In this document: one piece after another, positions 51,997-62,005 of the stretch
How positions within the stretch are numbered: position 1 is the first letter of the stretch
Layout of the letters: the number at the start of each line of letters is the position of its first letter
Assembly (NCBI RefSeq): GCF_028640845.1
Contig: NC_080548.1
Location: 10,851,814 to 10,915,813, forward strand
Source: Ahaetulla prasina
Taxonomy: Eukaryota > Chordata > Lepidosauria > Squamata > Colubridae
DNA length: 64,000 nt
Reading direction: 5' to 3'
The notes under the pieces: generated by a model
The model's database searches: none
Seen by the model: only the letters and a program-made list of their open reading frames with translations
Told to the model about the DNA's origin: nothing
Made by a program: the position numbers and the translations under genes

Positions 51997-53022
51997 TTTT
52001 TTTAAATCTTTTTTTTTATTTTTTTATTATTATTTTTTTTGACTTCCCGGATGAAGCACAAGGTATAGTTAAAAATAAAACAAACATATGCTAAGAAGAT
52101 TTTCCCCCAAAACTATTATACCAATTTTCCCTCTCTAGCTCTGACTTCCTCCTAAAACAACCAAAATCCTTCAAGAAGAAAAAAATAAAAAATAAAAAAA
52201 TTAAGAATTAAGAATAACAAAATATGTAAATCAATAAAACAAATTAATCCTAAAGTATTTAAAACCAACTAAAACATAAAAATCCAATCCAATTCAAAGA
52301 ATATCTCCCTTATAGCTTCTATAACTATATAATTTTCCCCCCAGGTCTTTCTTACATAAACTCTTTCAAAAATATTCTATTCAAAATACAATACAACACA
52401 TTATAAAATTTCAGTACCAAGAATTACAGTAGCTATTCAAGTTTAGTCCATCCTTGTCAAAATCCAGTATAAATCCAAATACCTAGTCTTTTATAATAGA
52501 TATAAAACATATAATCAACCCATTTCTTCCAGATCTTCCTCACATATTGTCTTTCAGGGACAGTAATATTTTTGTCTATTAATAATTCAAAGGATAATAC
52601 TTTTGTCTCTTGCCATTTTTTTTGATACATTAATCTCTGTCTTTCCTTCATTTCTCCTTTTGAAAAGTCAGTCACAATATTGTCTAATAGATCCTTATGT
52701 TCAAAAATCCACAAATTACTACCATATATTCCATCAATCCAAAGAGAGAATTCTTGAAAAGCATTAAGCCTGTATATTTTTTCAGTTCGGGAGACGGCCT
52801 CCTGTAGCACAAATTCTGACATTTCATCCAAACTATTTAAAGAAAACTTCTTTACATCAACTTGTTTATTCACGATCATATCTTCATATTTATCCATTTT
52901 TATTTGTATCTCCTCCATTGCATTTAAGTCCTGTTTCAGTTCGTATTTTTGAATAATTAAATACATTTTTTCTGTAATCCTGTATAAAGTCACGAATCCA
53001 TTCTTCTGAAAGAACCTTCATT
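51997..53022 (-). mobile_element. L1-like insertion with 16-bp target duplication
   Basis: AGAACAAACATTCTTT is duplicated exactly at 51981-51996 and 53023-53038. The 3' UTR shares GACTTCCCGG and CACAAGGTATAGTTAAA with the L1 at 8116. The poly(A) side is at 51997-52020. Confidence 0.88.
52457..52993 (-). CDS. 178-codon frame in L1-like element
   Basis: The frame lies on the sense strand of the L1-like insertion and ends before its 3' UTR. Residues about 10-45 look like a coiled coil (KYELKQDLNAMEEIQIKMDK). The end ERQYVRKIWKKWVDYM resembles the last segment of the L1 ORF2 scrap at 8116 (ERYLKEWKKWIDYI). The middle lacks the cysteine motif present there. It may be the end of ORF2 in a divergent L1 or a half-L1-type element. 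The 5' part is truncated. Confidence 0.5.
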   Translation of the reverse strand: MTLYRITEKMYLIIQKYELKQDLNAMEEIQIKMDKYEDMIVNKQVDVKKFSLNSLDEMSEFVLQEAVSRTEKIYRLNAFQEFSLWIDGIYGSNLWIFEHKDLLDNIVTDFSKGEMKERQRLMYQKKWQETKVLSFELLIDKNITVPERQYVRKIWKKWVDYMFYIYYKRLGIWIYTGF

Positions 53023-53216
53023 AGAACAAACATTCTTTAGGGTACACAAGAACAAAATTGAATTAAAAGATGGAAGAAGGAGACCACTGAGCAAATAGTA
53101 ACACCTCCCTCCCTTATACCAGTTGGAGGGCCCTGAATAGGTTAAGGGTTGCAGTTCCTAAGTGTAAAACCAATATGCTGAAGTGGAGGCTCTTAGCGGA
53201 TAACAACGCCCTATGT

Positions 53217-53644
53217 CTGTGATGGCAAACCTATGGCACATGTGCCGGAAGTGGCATCCACTCTGCGGGCACGCGAGCATCTCTCTGGGTACGTGAGCCG
53301 TCACCCGTTACTCTTCCAGTCTGGCACGCCGGCTAGCTGGTCTTCACGTATGTGGGAGTGCCGGAAACCGGAAGGGCAGCTGCCCAGTGCGCATGCACAC
53401 GCTGGAAAGATTATCTTCTGGTTTACAGCATGCACATGCTCACTGGCCAACTAGTCTTTGTGCACACATGCGTGGCAGAAACTGGAAGACCAGGTGGTCG
53501 GTGCGCATGCGCGGGCCAGAAACCAGAAGATCATCTTCCCGCCGTATGCATGCACATCAGGCGGCTGCTCTTCCGTTTTTTGGCACGCATGTACACTCCC
53601 GCTCCCATTTCAGCACCTGGTGCCAAAAAGGTTTGCCAACCCTG
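53217..53644. mobile_element. hAT-like element, H5 group
   Basis: The ends are CTGTGATGGCAAACCT and AGGTTTGCCAACCCTG. The flanks CCCTATGT (53209-53216) and CCGTATGT (53645-53652) differ once and have a central TA. The interior has repeated GTGCGCATGC-like phrases. Confidence 0.85.
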
Positions 53645-53799
53645 CCGTATGTGAATGTGGAGAGACAGAAAGAATGGACCATCTGCTGGTGGGCCGACTA
53701 CTATCGGTATCAAAAGCATGCATCAATAATGATTTAATTTTGGCCAACGCAAAGCCAAGAAGGTGGCTTCATTCTTACAGCGTAAAGTTTGATCTAGAC

Positions 53800-54079
53800 A
53801 TGGAAGGAAGAGGAGGGGGAAGGGGAGGGGGAAAGAAGAAAGAAGAAAAAAAAGGGAAGGGAGGAGGGAGGAGGGTGGTGGTGGAGGAGGAGGCGAAATT
53901 GAAGGAAGAGGAGGAGGAGGAGGAGGAGGAGGAGGAGGAGGAGGAGGAGGAGGAGGAGGAGGAGGAGGAGGAGGAGGAGGAGAAGAAGAAGAAGAAGAAG
54001 AAGAAGAAGAAGAAGAAGAAGAAGAAGAAGAAGAAGAAGAAGAAGAAGAAGAAGAAGAAGAAGAAGAAGAAGAAGAAGA
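53800..54079. repeat. GGA then AGA trinucleotide arrays
   Basis: GGAGGG-rich sequence passes into about 24 GGA units and then about 33 AGA units. Poly-Glu/Lys, poly-Ser and poly-Leu frames here are artefacts. Confidence 0.97.
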
Positions 54080-54084
54080 TGCAT

Positions 54085-54870
54085 GCATCAGACTAAAATT
54101 CCACCATTGTGATTATTGTCAAAAACCAGGTTTATTCCCTTTTTTGACATGAATGGGCCAGAAGGGGGCAACAGGGAGGCTCAGACATGATATGGGGGAG
54201 ATGAGCGATTTGCTTCTGAGTATATTTTCCCCACTTCAGTATAGTTGCCAGCAAGGAAAAGAGCAAGGGGTGAGAACTTTCCCGTGTGTTCAACAGAACG
54301 GAATAAACAATCTGGGGTTGTTTTCATTAACAATCTAATTGTTTCTTCTTAGGGAAGAAAATGGAAGAAAGGAGGGCAAGGGATTGAATCACAACCGAAT
54401 GGAAGCCTTTAGATAAAATGAGAAATCCCCCTTCCATAGGATCTCAGGCAGAAAGGAGCAACATTTTGATGGCCAAGTTCTATTTGGGTCCATACAGTCT
54501 CAACTGGGTTAGTTATAAACCCATTTGCACAATATGCTAACACTGATTTATTTATTTTTTAACCTTCGCTGATTGTGGTTTAGCCTGCTGTACAAACACA
54601 ACCCATTTCTCCAATCTCTAACCCACTGTTTTCATTACTAAAAGCAGTCCCGGTGGCTAGATTTTTTAAAGGAAGTTATGTGGCTTCCTCTAAAAATAGC
54701 TTAGTCAGGTCCGTTACAAACCTAATGTTTGTCTTTATATCACTTGCTAAAGCGGGTCAGTTTTGTGTGGTTTAGTTCCTTCGGTCTACTGGGTGAGTGT
54801 CTTGTGCAAACACAGGAATTTTGGTTCAATCTGGTACCCGAGAATTTGCTACACTTCTTCCTCCTTCTTA
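54085..54870. other. no recognised feature
   Basis: I see no firm repeat or coding signature. The phrases GGTTAGTTATAAACCCA and GTTACAAACCTAATG might be arms of an old MITE. Confidence 0.45.
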
Positions 54871-54872
54871 TA

Positions 54873-55265
54873 CAGGTAGTCCTTGACTTACGACCACAAT
54901 GGAGCCCAACATTTCTGTGATTGAGACATTTGTTAAGTGAGTTTTGCCCCCATTTTACGACCCTTTTCTGCCGCAGCTGTTAAGTGAATCACTGCAGTTG
55001 ATTAGCTAATAACCCGGTTGTTAAGTGAATCTGGCATCCCCATTGACTTTGCTTGTCAGAAGGTCACCAAGAGGATCACGTGACCTTGGGGACACAGCAA
55101 CGGTCATAAATATGAACCAGTTGCCAAGCATCTGAATTTTGATCCCATAATCACAGGGATGCTGCAAACGTTGTAACTTTAAAAAATGGTCATAAGTCAC
55201 TTTTTAAGAGCCGTCGTAACTTTGAATGGTCACTAAACGAACTGCTGTAAGTCGAGGACTACCTG
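54873..55265. mobile_element. M1 MITE, complete
   Basis: This 393-bp copy has ends CAGGTAGTCCTTGACTTACG and GTAAGTCGAGGACTACCTG, with TA on both flanks. Confidence 0.92.
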
Positions 55266-55561
55266 TAACATTTTCTGACAGCCTTATGAGACTTTCGGAG
55301 CAGCTTACTACCTGCAACTCTCACCCCCTAACTTTACTAGCGTTCAATGTCTGATGTTTCTTATCACTTAAGCTTGTTTACCTGTAAGTTCAATGAATTA
55401 GGCAGGCGTCCATGACTGTGATCCGTGATTCTAATGTTTTTATTAAGTTATTAAATATTATAACATACAAAATTCAAAAGTAAATGAACGAGCAATGAGG
55501 AGGGAAGGGAAAGTGGGAAGAGAAATGAGGACGGTGATCCTGTTGGTTAATGAATCTTCTA

Positions 55562-55977
55562 CAGGTAATTCTCCACTTACAACCACAATTGAGCCCAAAA
55601 TTTCCATTGCTAAGCAAAACAGTTGTTAAGTGAATGGCACCCCATTTTACAACCTTTTTTTTTTGGCCACGGTTGTTAAGCAAATCACTGCAGCTATTAA
55701 ATGAATCACGCAGAGATCAAACAAACCTGGCTTCCCCCATTGACTTTTTTTGTCAGAATCCGGCTGGGAAGATTATCAATAATGATCACATGATCCCGGG
55801 AGTGGGCATCCGTCATAAATACATGCCAGTTGTCCAGCGCCTGGATTTTGATCACATGGCTACAGGGATGCTGCAATGGTCGTAAGTTTGAAAACCGGTC
55901 ATAAGTCACTTTTTTTGTAGTGCTATTGTAACTTTGAACAGTCACTAAGCGAATGATGGCAAGTTGAGGACCATCTG
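55562..55977. mobile_element. M1 MITE
   Basis: The ends are CAGGTAATTCTCCACTTAC and GCAAGTTGAGGACCATCTG, with TA on both flanks. Same orientation as the copy 300 bp upstream. Confidence 0.88.
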
Positions 55978-56137
55978 TACTGGGTTATTGTGTCCTTGAG
56001 GAGCTACAAATGAACCAAGAATTACTGGGAAAATAACATGCCGAAAGTATTATAGGTTATGAAAGATCAATAAAATGTCTGGCAATCGTAAGTTTCTTTT
56101 AGAAAGAACAAACACCAGATGTTTCAAAGGTAAAAGG

Positions 56138-56397
56138 TAAAGATAAAGGTTCCCCTCGCACATATGTGCTAGTCGTTGCCGACTCTAGGGGGCGGTGCTC
56201 ATCTCCGTTTCAAAGCCGAAGAGCCAGCGCGGTCCAAAGACGTCTCCGTGGTCATGTGGCCGCCATGACTCAGCATCAAAGGCGCACGGAACGCTGTTAC
56301 CTTCCCACCAAAGGTGGTCCCTATTTTTTCTACTTGCATTTTTACATGCTTTCCAAACTGCTAGGTTGGCAGAAGCTGGGACAAGTAACGGGAGCTA
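56138..56397 (-). mobile_element. Sauria-type SINE, head missing
   Basis: The Bov-B-like tail and body are present from ACCTTTA-like sequence to GGACAAGTAACGGGAGCT. The tRNA-like head is replaced by a LINE tail at 56397. Confidence 0.85.
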
Positions 56398-56950
56398 TTT
56401 ATTTATTTATTTATTATTTTATTTATTTATTTTGTCAAACACAACAATATATATTAGTATAAGCATGAAATAACCACACAAATTGAATACAACTAAAGGG
56501 AACATTAGGACAGGGACGGTAGGCACACTGATGCTCTTATGCACGCCCCTTACAGACCTCTTAGGAATGTGGTGAGGTCAACAGTAGACAGTCTTAGGTT
56601 AAAGTTTTGGGGATTTTGGGATAAGACTACGGAATCTGGTAGTGCATTCCAGGCATTAACAACTCTGTTACTGAAGTCATATTTTCTGCAATCGAGATTG
56701 GAGCAGTTCACTTTAAGTTTGTAACTATTGTGTGCTTGTGTATTGTTGTGGTTGAAGCTGAAGTAGTCATTGACAGGAAGGACATTGTAGCAGATGATTT
56801 TATGAGCTATGCTCAGGTCATACCGAAGGCGGCGTAGTTCTAAATTTTCTAAACCCAGAATTTCAAGTCTGGTGGTATAAGGTATTTTCTTGTGAGCAGA
56901 GGAGTGGAGGACTCTTCTTGTGAAATATTTGTGAAATATAATATCCAATA
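56397..56950 (-). mobile_element. CR1/Rex1-like LINE, C-terminus and 3' end
   Basis: An ATTT tail lies at 56397-56435. The 132-codon minus-strand frame (56948-56550) encodes KYFTRRVLHSSAHKKIPY, NLELRRLRYDLSIAHKI and the end STVDLTTFLRGL. It is the same family as 3945 and 17563 and more intact than either across this region. Confidence 0.85.
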
Positions 56951-57021
56951 AGGCAAATCCAGGGACACCAAAATAGAATCACTTTCCATGAGATGGGTGG
57001 CCATATAAATTTAATTAATAC

Positions 57022-57025
<4 letters not shown>

Positions 57026-57098
<73 letters not shown>

Positions 57099-57099
57099 G
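57026..57099. repeat. (GATA)n microsatellite
   Basis: About 18 uninterrupted GATA units. Confidence 0.97.
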
Positions 57100-57176
57100 T
57101 AGCAATAACATACAGTATCTTAGTTGTTATTGATGTGAATATTCCACTTTTTATTCTGAAGATTTATGAACTGATC

Positions 57177-57501
57177 CAGTGGTGGGATTCAAATTTTTTT
57201 ACTACCGGTTTTATAGATGTGGTTTGGTGAGTATGGCAGGCTTGGTGGGCATGGCTTGGTGGGGGCAGGGGGCAGGCATGGCAGGGGAAGGATACTGTAA
57301 AATCTCCATTCCCTCCCCACTCCGGGGGGGGGAGGTTACTGCACAATCCCCATTTCCACCCGATCAGCTAGGACTCAGGAGGCAGAGAATAGATGGGGGC
57401 GGGGCCAGTCAGAGGTGGTATTTACTGGTTCTCCAAACTACTCAAAATTTCCGCTACCGGTTGCGCCAGAACTGGTCAGAACCTGCTGAAACCCACTTCT
57501 G
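57177..57501. mobile_element. non-autonomous hAT-like element, H1 group
   Basis: The ends are CAGTGGTGGGATTCAAA and GAAACCCACTTCTG. The exact duplication AACTGATC lies at 57169-57176 and 57502-57509. Confidence 0.92.
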
Positions 57502-57509
57502 AACTGATC

Positions 57510-58803
57510 GTTATAAACGATTTGCTATAAATAATTCATTCTAACATAGTGCATACAGTACTTCCAGAAGGAAAAATTATACTATTCGGATAGAGTAATA
57601 TTTTACTAACTATCTCACTTTTTTATCTTCTCTGAGGTTTCAGTGGCTATGAATTATGAATACTAAAATCCATCATGTCTGGAGGGCACCGAGTTGGGGA
57701 AGCTTAAATTATAAAAGTGGCAGGCATTGTTTACTAAGGAAAAGATGCCTCTTATCAAAATAAAACCGAGGAAGGTGTATATTACAAAAGCAATCATATA
57801 TTAAAAACATCTGTTTAATTCAGTTCGACTCAGACATTTTCACAGACTAGACAAATATTCCCATCCATTGGAATAAGATTACATTAAAGGAAAATAACAG
57901 ATAAGCAGTATTGTTTATGATTTAGAGGTTTCTCGAATATTAACTGGAACTATATTCAGCTTATTTTAGTTTTCATTTCGCTTGCTGGTCTCCATTTACT
58001 TGATAACTTTTTAATGGAATATGACAAGAGAACAATTACAGGGTTTTTTTCTTACAGCTTTAATACAGTTAGCATACTGTGCTTATTTTAAATAGATATT
58101 TAAACCAGATATTATACATTTACACTTGTTTTCAAGACAAATCTTTATCTTAAAGTTCCTGGCCTGGGTAATATGTTGTTTTTCAAATGAAACGGAAGAG
58201 TTCAAAATGCGGCAGCGAGCAACGTGGCCATCAAAGTGAGCTGGAGAAAAAATACGTGAAGGAATTTTTGGGGGGTCACCCAACTCTCCATGACCCATAA
58301 TTCTTAATGCCGGTTGCACTGGAAACAACGTGTGAGAATAATGCTCGGAATGCTTTCTGGATTAATGGGGTATTAAACGGATAAAGATCAACCTAGAAAG
58401 ATTCCAGCAAAAATATCAAGATTGGACATGTTCTCAGTGGAGGAAGAAATGGGACAAATATTTCATATCTGATCCATGGGAAACGGTGGGACGCCCCAAG
58501 TGGGATTTATTGATTTTGGATAACTCGTCCCAACAGACTCAATGCAAGCTAAGGGACACAAAGGCACAGTTGCCTTATCATCAAGCATTCCACTTTGCCT
58601 ACAAAAGACACACCCTAAATTGTAAGCTGATGCCTTTGCCAACTTCACATCTGTCGAAGAACAGAAGGGCATTAAACTGCAGCCAGGGTCATTCCCGCCC
58701 CAAAACAATCCCTCTGGCTCAAACTGGACAAATATTTCTGGGAGGAATGAGGCTTTGTGGTATCCCAAGTAGAACAACGAGATTCTGTAATAGCTTTGTA
58801 CCA
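57510..58803. other. unrecognised, possibly unique sequence
   Basis: The first half is AT-rich. No repeat family or coding exon was recognised. It is one of the two longest stretches free of identifiable transposons. Frames at 58463-58839 overlap on both strands and have no domain signature. Confidence 0.45.
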
Positions 58804-58814
58804 TATAATATCAA

Positions 58815-59174
58815 AGGGACGCGGTGGCTTAGTGGGTAAGACACTGAGCTTGTCAATCGAAAGGTCGCCAGTTCAGCGGTTCAAATCCCTAGTGCCGCGT
58901 AACGGGGTGAGCTCCCATTACTTGTCCCAGCTTCTGCCAACCTAGCAGTTCGAAAGCAAGAAAGTAAAAAATGCAAGTAGAAAAATAGGGACCACCTTTG
59001 GTGGGAAGGTAACAGCGTTCCGTGCGCCTTTGGTGTTGAGTCATGCCGGCCACATGACCACGGAGACATCTTCGGACAGCGCTGGCTCTTTGGCTTTGAA
59101 ACGGAGATGAGTACCGTCCCCTGGAGTCAGGAACGACTAGCATGTATGTGCGAAGTGAACCTTACCTTTACCTT
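58815..59174 (+). mobile_element. Sauria-type SINE, full length
   Basis: The head is GGGACGCGGTGGCTTAGTGG with B-box-like GCGGTTCAAATCCC. The tail ends ACCTTACCTTTACCTT. TATAATATCAA (58804-58814) and TATAGTATCAA (59175-59185) differ once. Confidence 0.92.
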
Positions 59175-59241
59175 TATAGTATCAACCTTGTTCACTCTCA
59201 AGACTTTTTTCTGCCTATGTATTCAAAATGGACTGTGATTC

Positions 59242-59242
59242 A

Positions 59243-59287
<45 letters not shown>
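59242..59287. repeat. (TG)n(AG)n microsatellite
   Basis: GT repeats pass into GA repeats at the 5' edge of the Bov-B fragment. Confidence 0.95.
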
Positions 59288-59291
<4 letters not shown>

Positions 59292-59690
59292 TGAAGAGAA
59301 AAGTTTTCAATCAGTGTGTGCTACCTGCTCTAACATATGTCGGTGAAACATGGACACTACTAACCTCACAATCGATTCAAAAGCTACGAGTGGCGCAAAA
59401 ATACGTGCTCGGCATTACAGGACAAGACAGAAAGACCTTGTTAGAGAACAAACGAAAGCGTACGAGATCATCAAGAGAGTCAAAGAATGGGAATGGGAAT
59501 GGGCTGGTCACATAGCAAGAAGAACGGATGATGGCAGGTGGACCAAGGCAGTCATACAATGGATCCCACTTGATAAAAAAAAAAGCGTCCACAAAAGAGA
59601 CCTAAAACAAGATGGATTCAGGACATCAGCAAGTATGGTGGGCCCAATTGGCAAAAGAAAGCTCAGGACCGTATAGTGAATGAAGGCACA
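59288..59690 (+). mobile_element. Bov-B/RTE-like LINE, RT C-terminus
   Basis: Two overlapping frames encode KRKVFNQCVLPALTY and ETWTLLTSQSIQKLRVAQK, then GHIARRTDDGRWTKAV after a frameshift. The order matches the C-terminal region of RTE/Bov-B proteins. Its relatives supply the tail of the Sauria SINEs. Confidence 0.78.
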
Positions 59691-59694
59691 TATA

Positions 59695-59812
59695 CATGTC
59701 CCAGGATAATGTTGCAGGATCTAATCCGGGTCAGTCACCAGGATCAAAGGTTTATTTGCCCAAACTTTTGGGCTCATGCTGGAGGCCATCATCAGGGAAC
59801 TTCTATTAGTGA
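59695..59812 (-). mobile_element. possible Penelope-like fragment
   Basis: The minus strand reads CCTGATGATGGCCTCCAGC then GAGCCCAAAAGTTTGGGC. CTGATGA fits the hammerhead box, but the GAAA box is CAAA. The assignment is weak. Confidence 0.35.
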
Positions 59813-59823
59813 ATATATATATA

Positions 59824-59960
59824 CAAGGGTGGGATTCAAGTAATTTAACAACCGGTTCTCTGCCCTAATGATTTCTTCCAACAACCAGTTCGCCAAACTG
59901 CTCAGAAAGTTAACAACCGGTTCTCTCAAAGTGGTGCAAACTGGCTGAATCCCACCACTG
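59824..59960. mobile_element. short non-autonomous hAT-like element, H1 group
   Basis: The ends are CAAGGGTGGGATTCAAG and TGAATCCCACCACTG. The flanks TATATATA/TATATATG match at seven of eight, but lie in AT repeats. Confidence 0.85.
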
Positions 59961-59968
59961 TATATATG

Positions 59969-59970
<2 letters not shown>

Positions 59971-60016
<46 letters not shown>
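59971..60016. repeat. (CA)n microsatellite
   Basis: About 23 uninterrupted CA units. Confidence 0.97.
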
Positions 60017-60020
<4 letters not shown>

Positions 60021-60140
60021 GGCAGAACCTAGGTTCAAATGAAGCACCTTGAGTCTTTCCATCATTTTCTTTGTAGGAATATTTTTTTCTAGGATTTTCA
60101 ATAAAACATATTAAGGACTAGATTCTTAAATCTCTAACTA

Positions 60141-60527
60141 CAGGTAACCCTCAACTTACAGCCAATCCTTAGCAACTATTCAAAGTTACAACCAGCCTTC
60201 CTGGAGGTACTTATGACCCAAATTCGAAGTTCTGATGGTTACTCCCACCCCTTGGTTATGTGACTACACTTCGGCCGCTTGTCAACGTGGCCACATTTTG
60301 AGCTGTTACATGACCATGTTTTACAATGGTTTTGCCTAAAACCGACATTCATTTTTGGCAAAACTGCACCCAGGGCAAACCATTGATTCACTTAACAACC
60401 ATAGTATTCACTTAATGACTGCTGCAAAAAAAAGGTCTTAAAATCAGGTCAGTGACCTGATTTACAACCATCATGAATTATGACCATGATGGGCAGGCTC
60501 CATTACCATTGTAAGTTGACAGCTGCC
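60141..60527. mobile_element. M1-related MITE, diverged
   Basis: It starts CAGGTAACCCTCAACTTACAG, preceded by TA. The right end GTAAGTTGACAGCTGCC is decayed. Confidence 0.75.
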
Positions 60528-60549
60528 TTTATAGCCCTTCTAATTCTAG

Positions 60550-60630
60550 TATAGGGACTCCTGCTTGAGTAGGGGGTTGAGCTAGAAGATCTCCAAGGTC
60601 CCTTCCAACTCTTATTGTGCTATTCTACTA
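60550..60630 (+). mobile_element. CR1 LINE 3' scrap
   Basis: GGGGGTTGAGCTAGAAGATC then AAGGTCCCTTCCAACTCTT is the CR1 3' end. Confidence 0.82.
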
Positions 60631-61355
60631 TGGACCGAGGGATATTTGATGCTTTCATTCCTTCTTCTGTGTGGACAGCCTGCACATATGGACCATTTAT
60701 AGCCCTTCAGAGGGTCAATTCCCATTGTCTTCTCTCCCTGAGCTACCAAATTTCAGCTTCCCATCACTTGCAGCACAGTCACAAAAACCACAGCATCACT
60801 CTAAAATAGGATTAACAGAGTTGTTTAAAATTAAGACCCACACTCCTCTCTCCAAAATGATATGGTGGAGATTAAATTGCCCTAGCCTGTTTTACTCCTT
60901 CTGGCATCTCTTGCTTTCGTTGCACTATTACCATATTCCTATTACTAATCAGATCTGCCATGCTTGCTTCAATTTTGGGAAGACTGAAAAGACTGTGTTT
61001 ATTGCTTTGATTTTCAGCCAGCCTTGGATAATATTTCATGTGTTGCTGAGCCTCTGATATTGGACATCAGGGTGGCTACGTGGCTGAATGGATAGATTAA
61101 CCGAGCTAAACTTTAGAGAGAGAGCAAGGAGCCAGTTGTACTTGGCAAGCTTGAGACTTAAACTGGGTGGGAAAAGGGTAAGGAGCGGGGCAAGTTATTT
61201 AATTCTTTCATATTTGTTTCTCACATTCTTAGCAGAGAAAGGAGTTCTCTTCCTACTGATTAGCCAGAGCTGACTGCAGCTGCATTTCAGTGAAAAGGAA
61301 ACAGGACTAAATTATCAAGACATCCTCTGAATGTTCTCTGAAGGTAAAAAATCTC
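60631..61355. other. no recognised feature
   Basis: I see no firm repeat or coding signature. Confidence 0.45.
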
Positions 61356-61432
61356 ACAAAGTCATAGGGCTGGACGGGACCTTGGAGGTCTTCTAGTCCA
61401 CACCTCTGCCAAAGGCAGCAGTCCTTATACGT

Positions 61433-61831
61433 ATTGCGGTCCGCCAGCAGCCTGCAGACCTGGCAGCAGAGTGAGACAGTGAGGAGGTTGAGGAGGACAA
61501 TGGGCCAGTCATGGAGTCAGAGGAAGGCCCGGACGAGGGCTCTGTGTCAGAGGCAGAGATGGGGCCAGGACCATCTGGGAGCAATGCATGGACTCTGGAG
61601 CCTCCAGAGGCCGACAGCAGAGAGGCAGAGGAACAGGAGGAGCCTGTTCCTACTGCACGCATGAGAAGAGCTGCCAGAAGGCAAGAGCAGCTGAAGAAGA
61701 AAGGACGACTCGGGAGTAAGGCCAGGAGATGGTTGGCCCCTCCCATAAGGCTTAAAAGAGCAGCAATGAGTCGTTGGATTCTTTGTAGGAAAGCAACATT
61801 GATTTCTCTGTTTCTTGTCAGCATCTCTTGA
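61433..61831 (+). pseudogene. U3 frame of LTR-B3 with early stop and lost normal stop
   Basis: It has the same phase as B1 and B2. A TGA breaks it within the first 20 codons. It then stays open through DEGSVSEAEMGPGPSG, PPEADSREAEEQEEPVP and the basic end RMRRAARRQEQLKKKGRL. The TGA that ends B2 is TGG here, so it reads on to 61831. Confidence 0.5.
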
Positions 61832-61849
61832 ACTTTGTGGGGGTTTTGT

Positions 61850-62005
61850 CAGGGGTGGGTTCTACTTACCTTTACTACTGGTTTGCATCGTGCCCGCGCA
61901 TGCGCAGATCGCTTTTGATGACATTCAGGTCAGTGGGGGGAGGCTCCCGCCAGTGTTACTACCAGTTCTATAGAACCGGTCCGAACCGGGGGCAACCCAC
62001 CACTG
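61850..62005. mobile_element. short non-autonomous hAT-like element, H1 group, nested
   Basis: The ends are CAGGGGTGGGTTCTAC and GCAACCCACCACTG. The flanks GGTTTTGT/GTTTTTGC match at six of eight. The LTR-B sequence resumes after it. Confidence 0.82.

Larger units (their letters stand above)
51955..53800 (+). mobile_element. unidentified LINE-like repeat X, copy 2, with two insertions
   Basis: Pieces at 51955-51996, 53023-53216 and 53645-53800 match 36880-37275 in order. The last piece reads CECGETERMDHLLVGRLL, a Cys/His arrangement like the C-terminal knuckle of some LINE proteins. An L1 and an H5 element interrupt it. Confidence 0.6.

Noticed and set aside
53458..54096. 212-codon frame rich in Glu and Lys, and minus-strand poly-Ser/Leu frames
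   Set aside because: They are produced by the GGA and AGA arrays and have no non-repetitive domain.
58816..58890. tRNA-like A and B boxes
   Set aside because: They are the head of a Sauria SINE with a Bov-B tail and target duplication, not a tRNA gene.
59755..59805. Full hammerhead call on the minus strand
   Set aside because: The GAAA box is CAAA and the stem is bulged, so only a weak Penelope-like fragment is listed.
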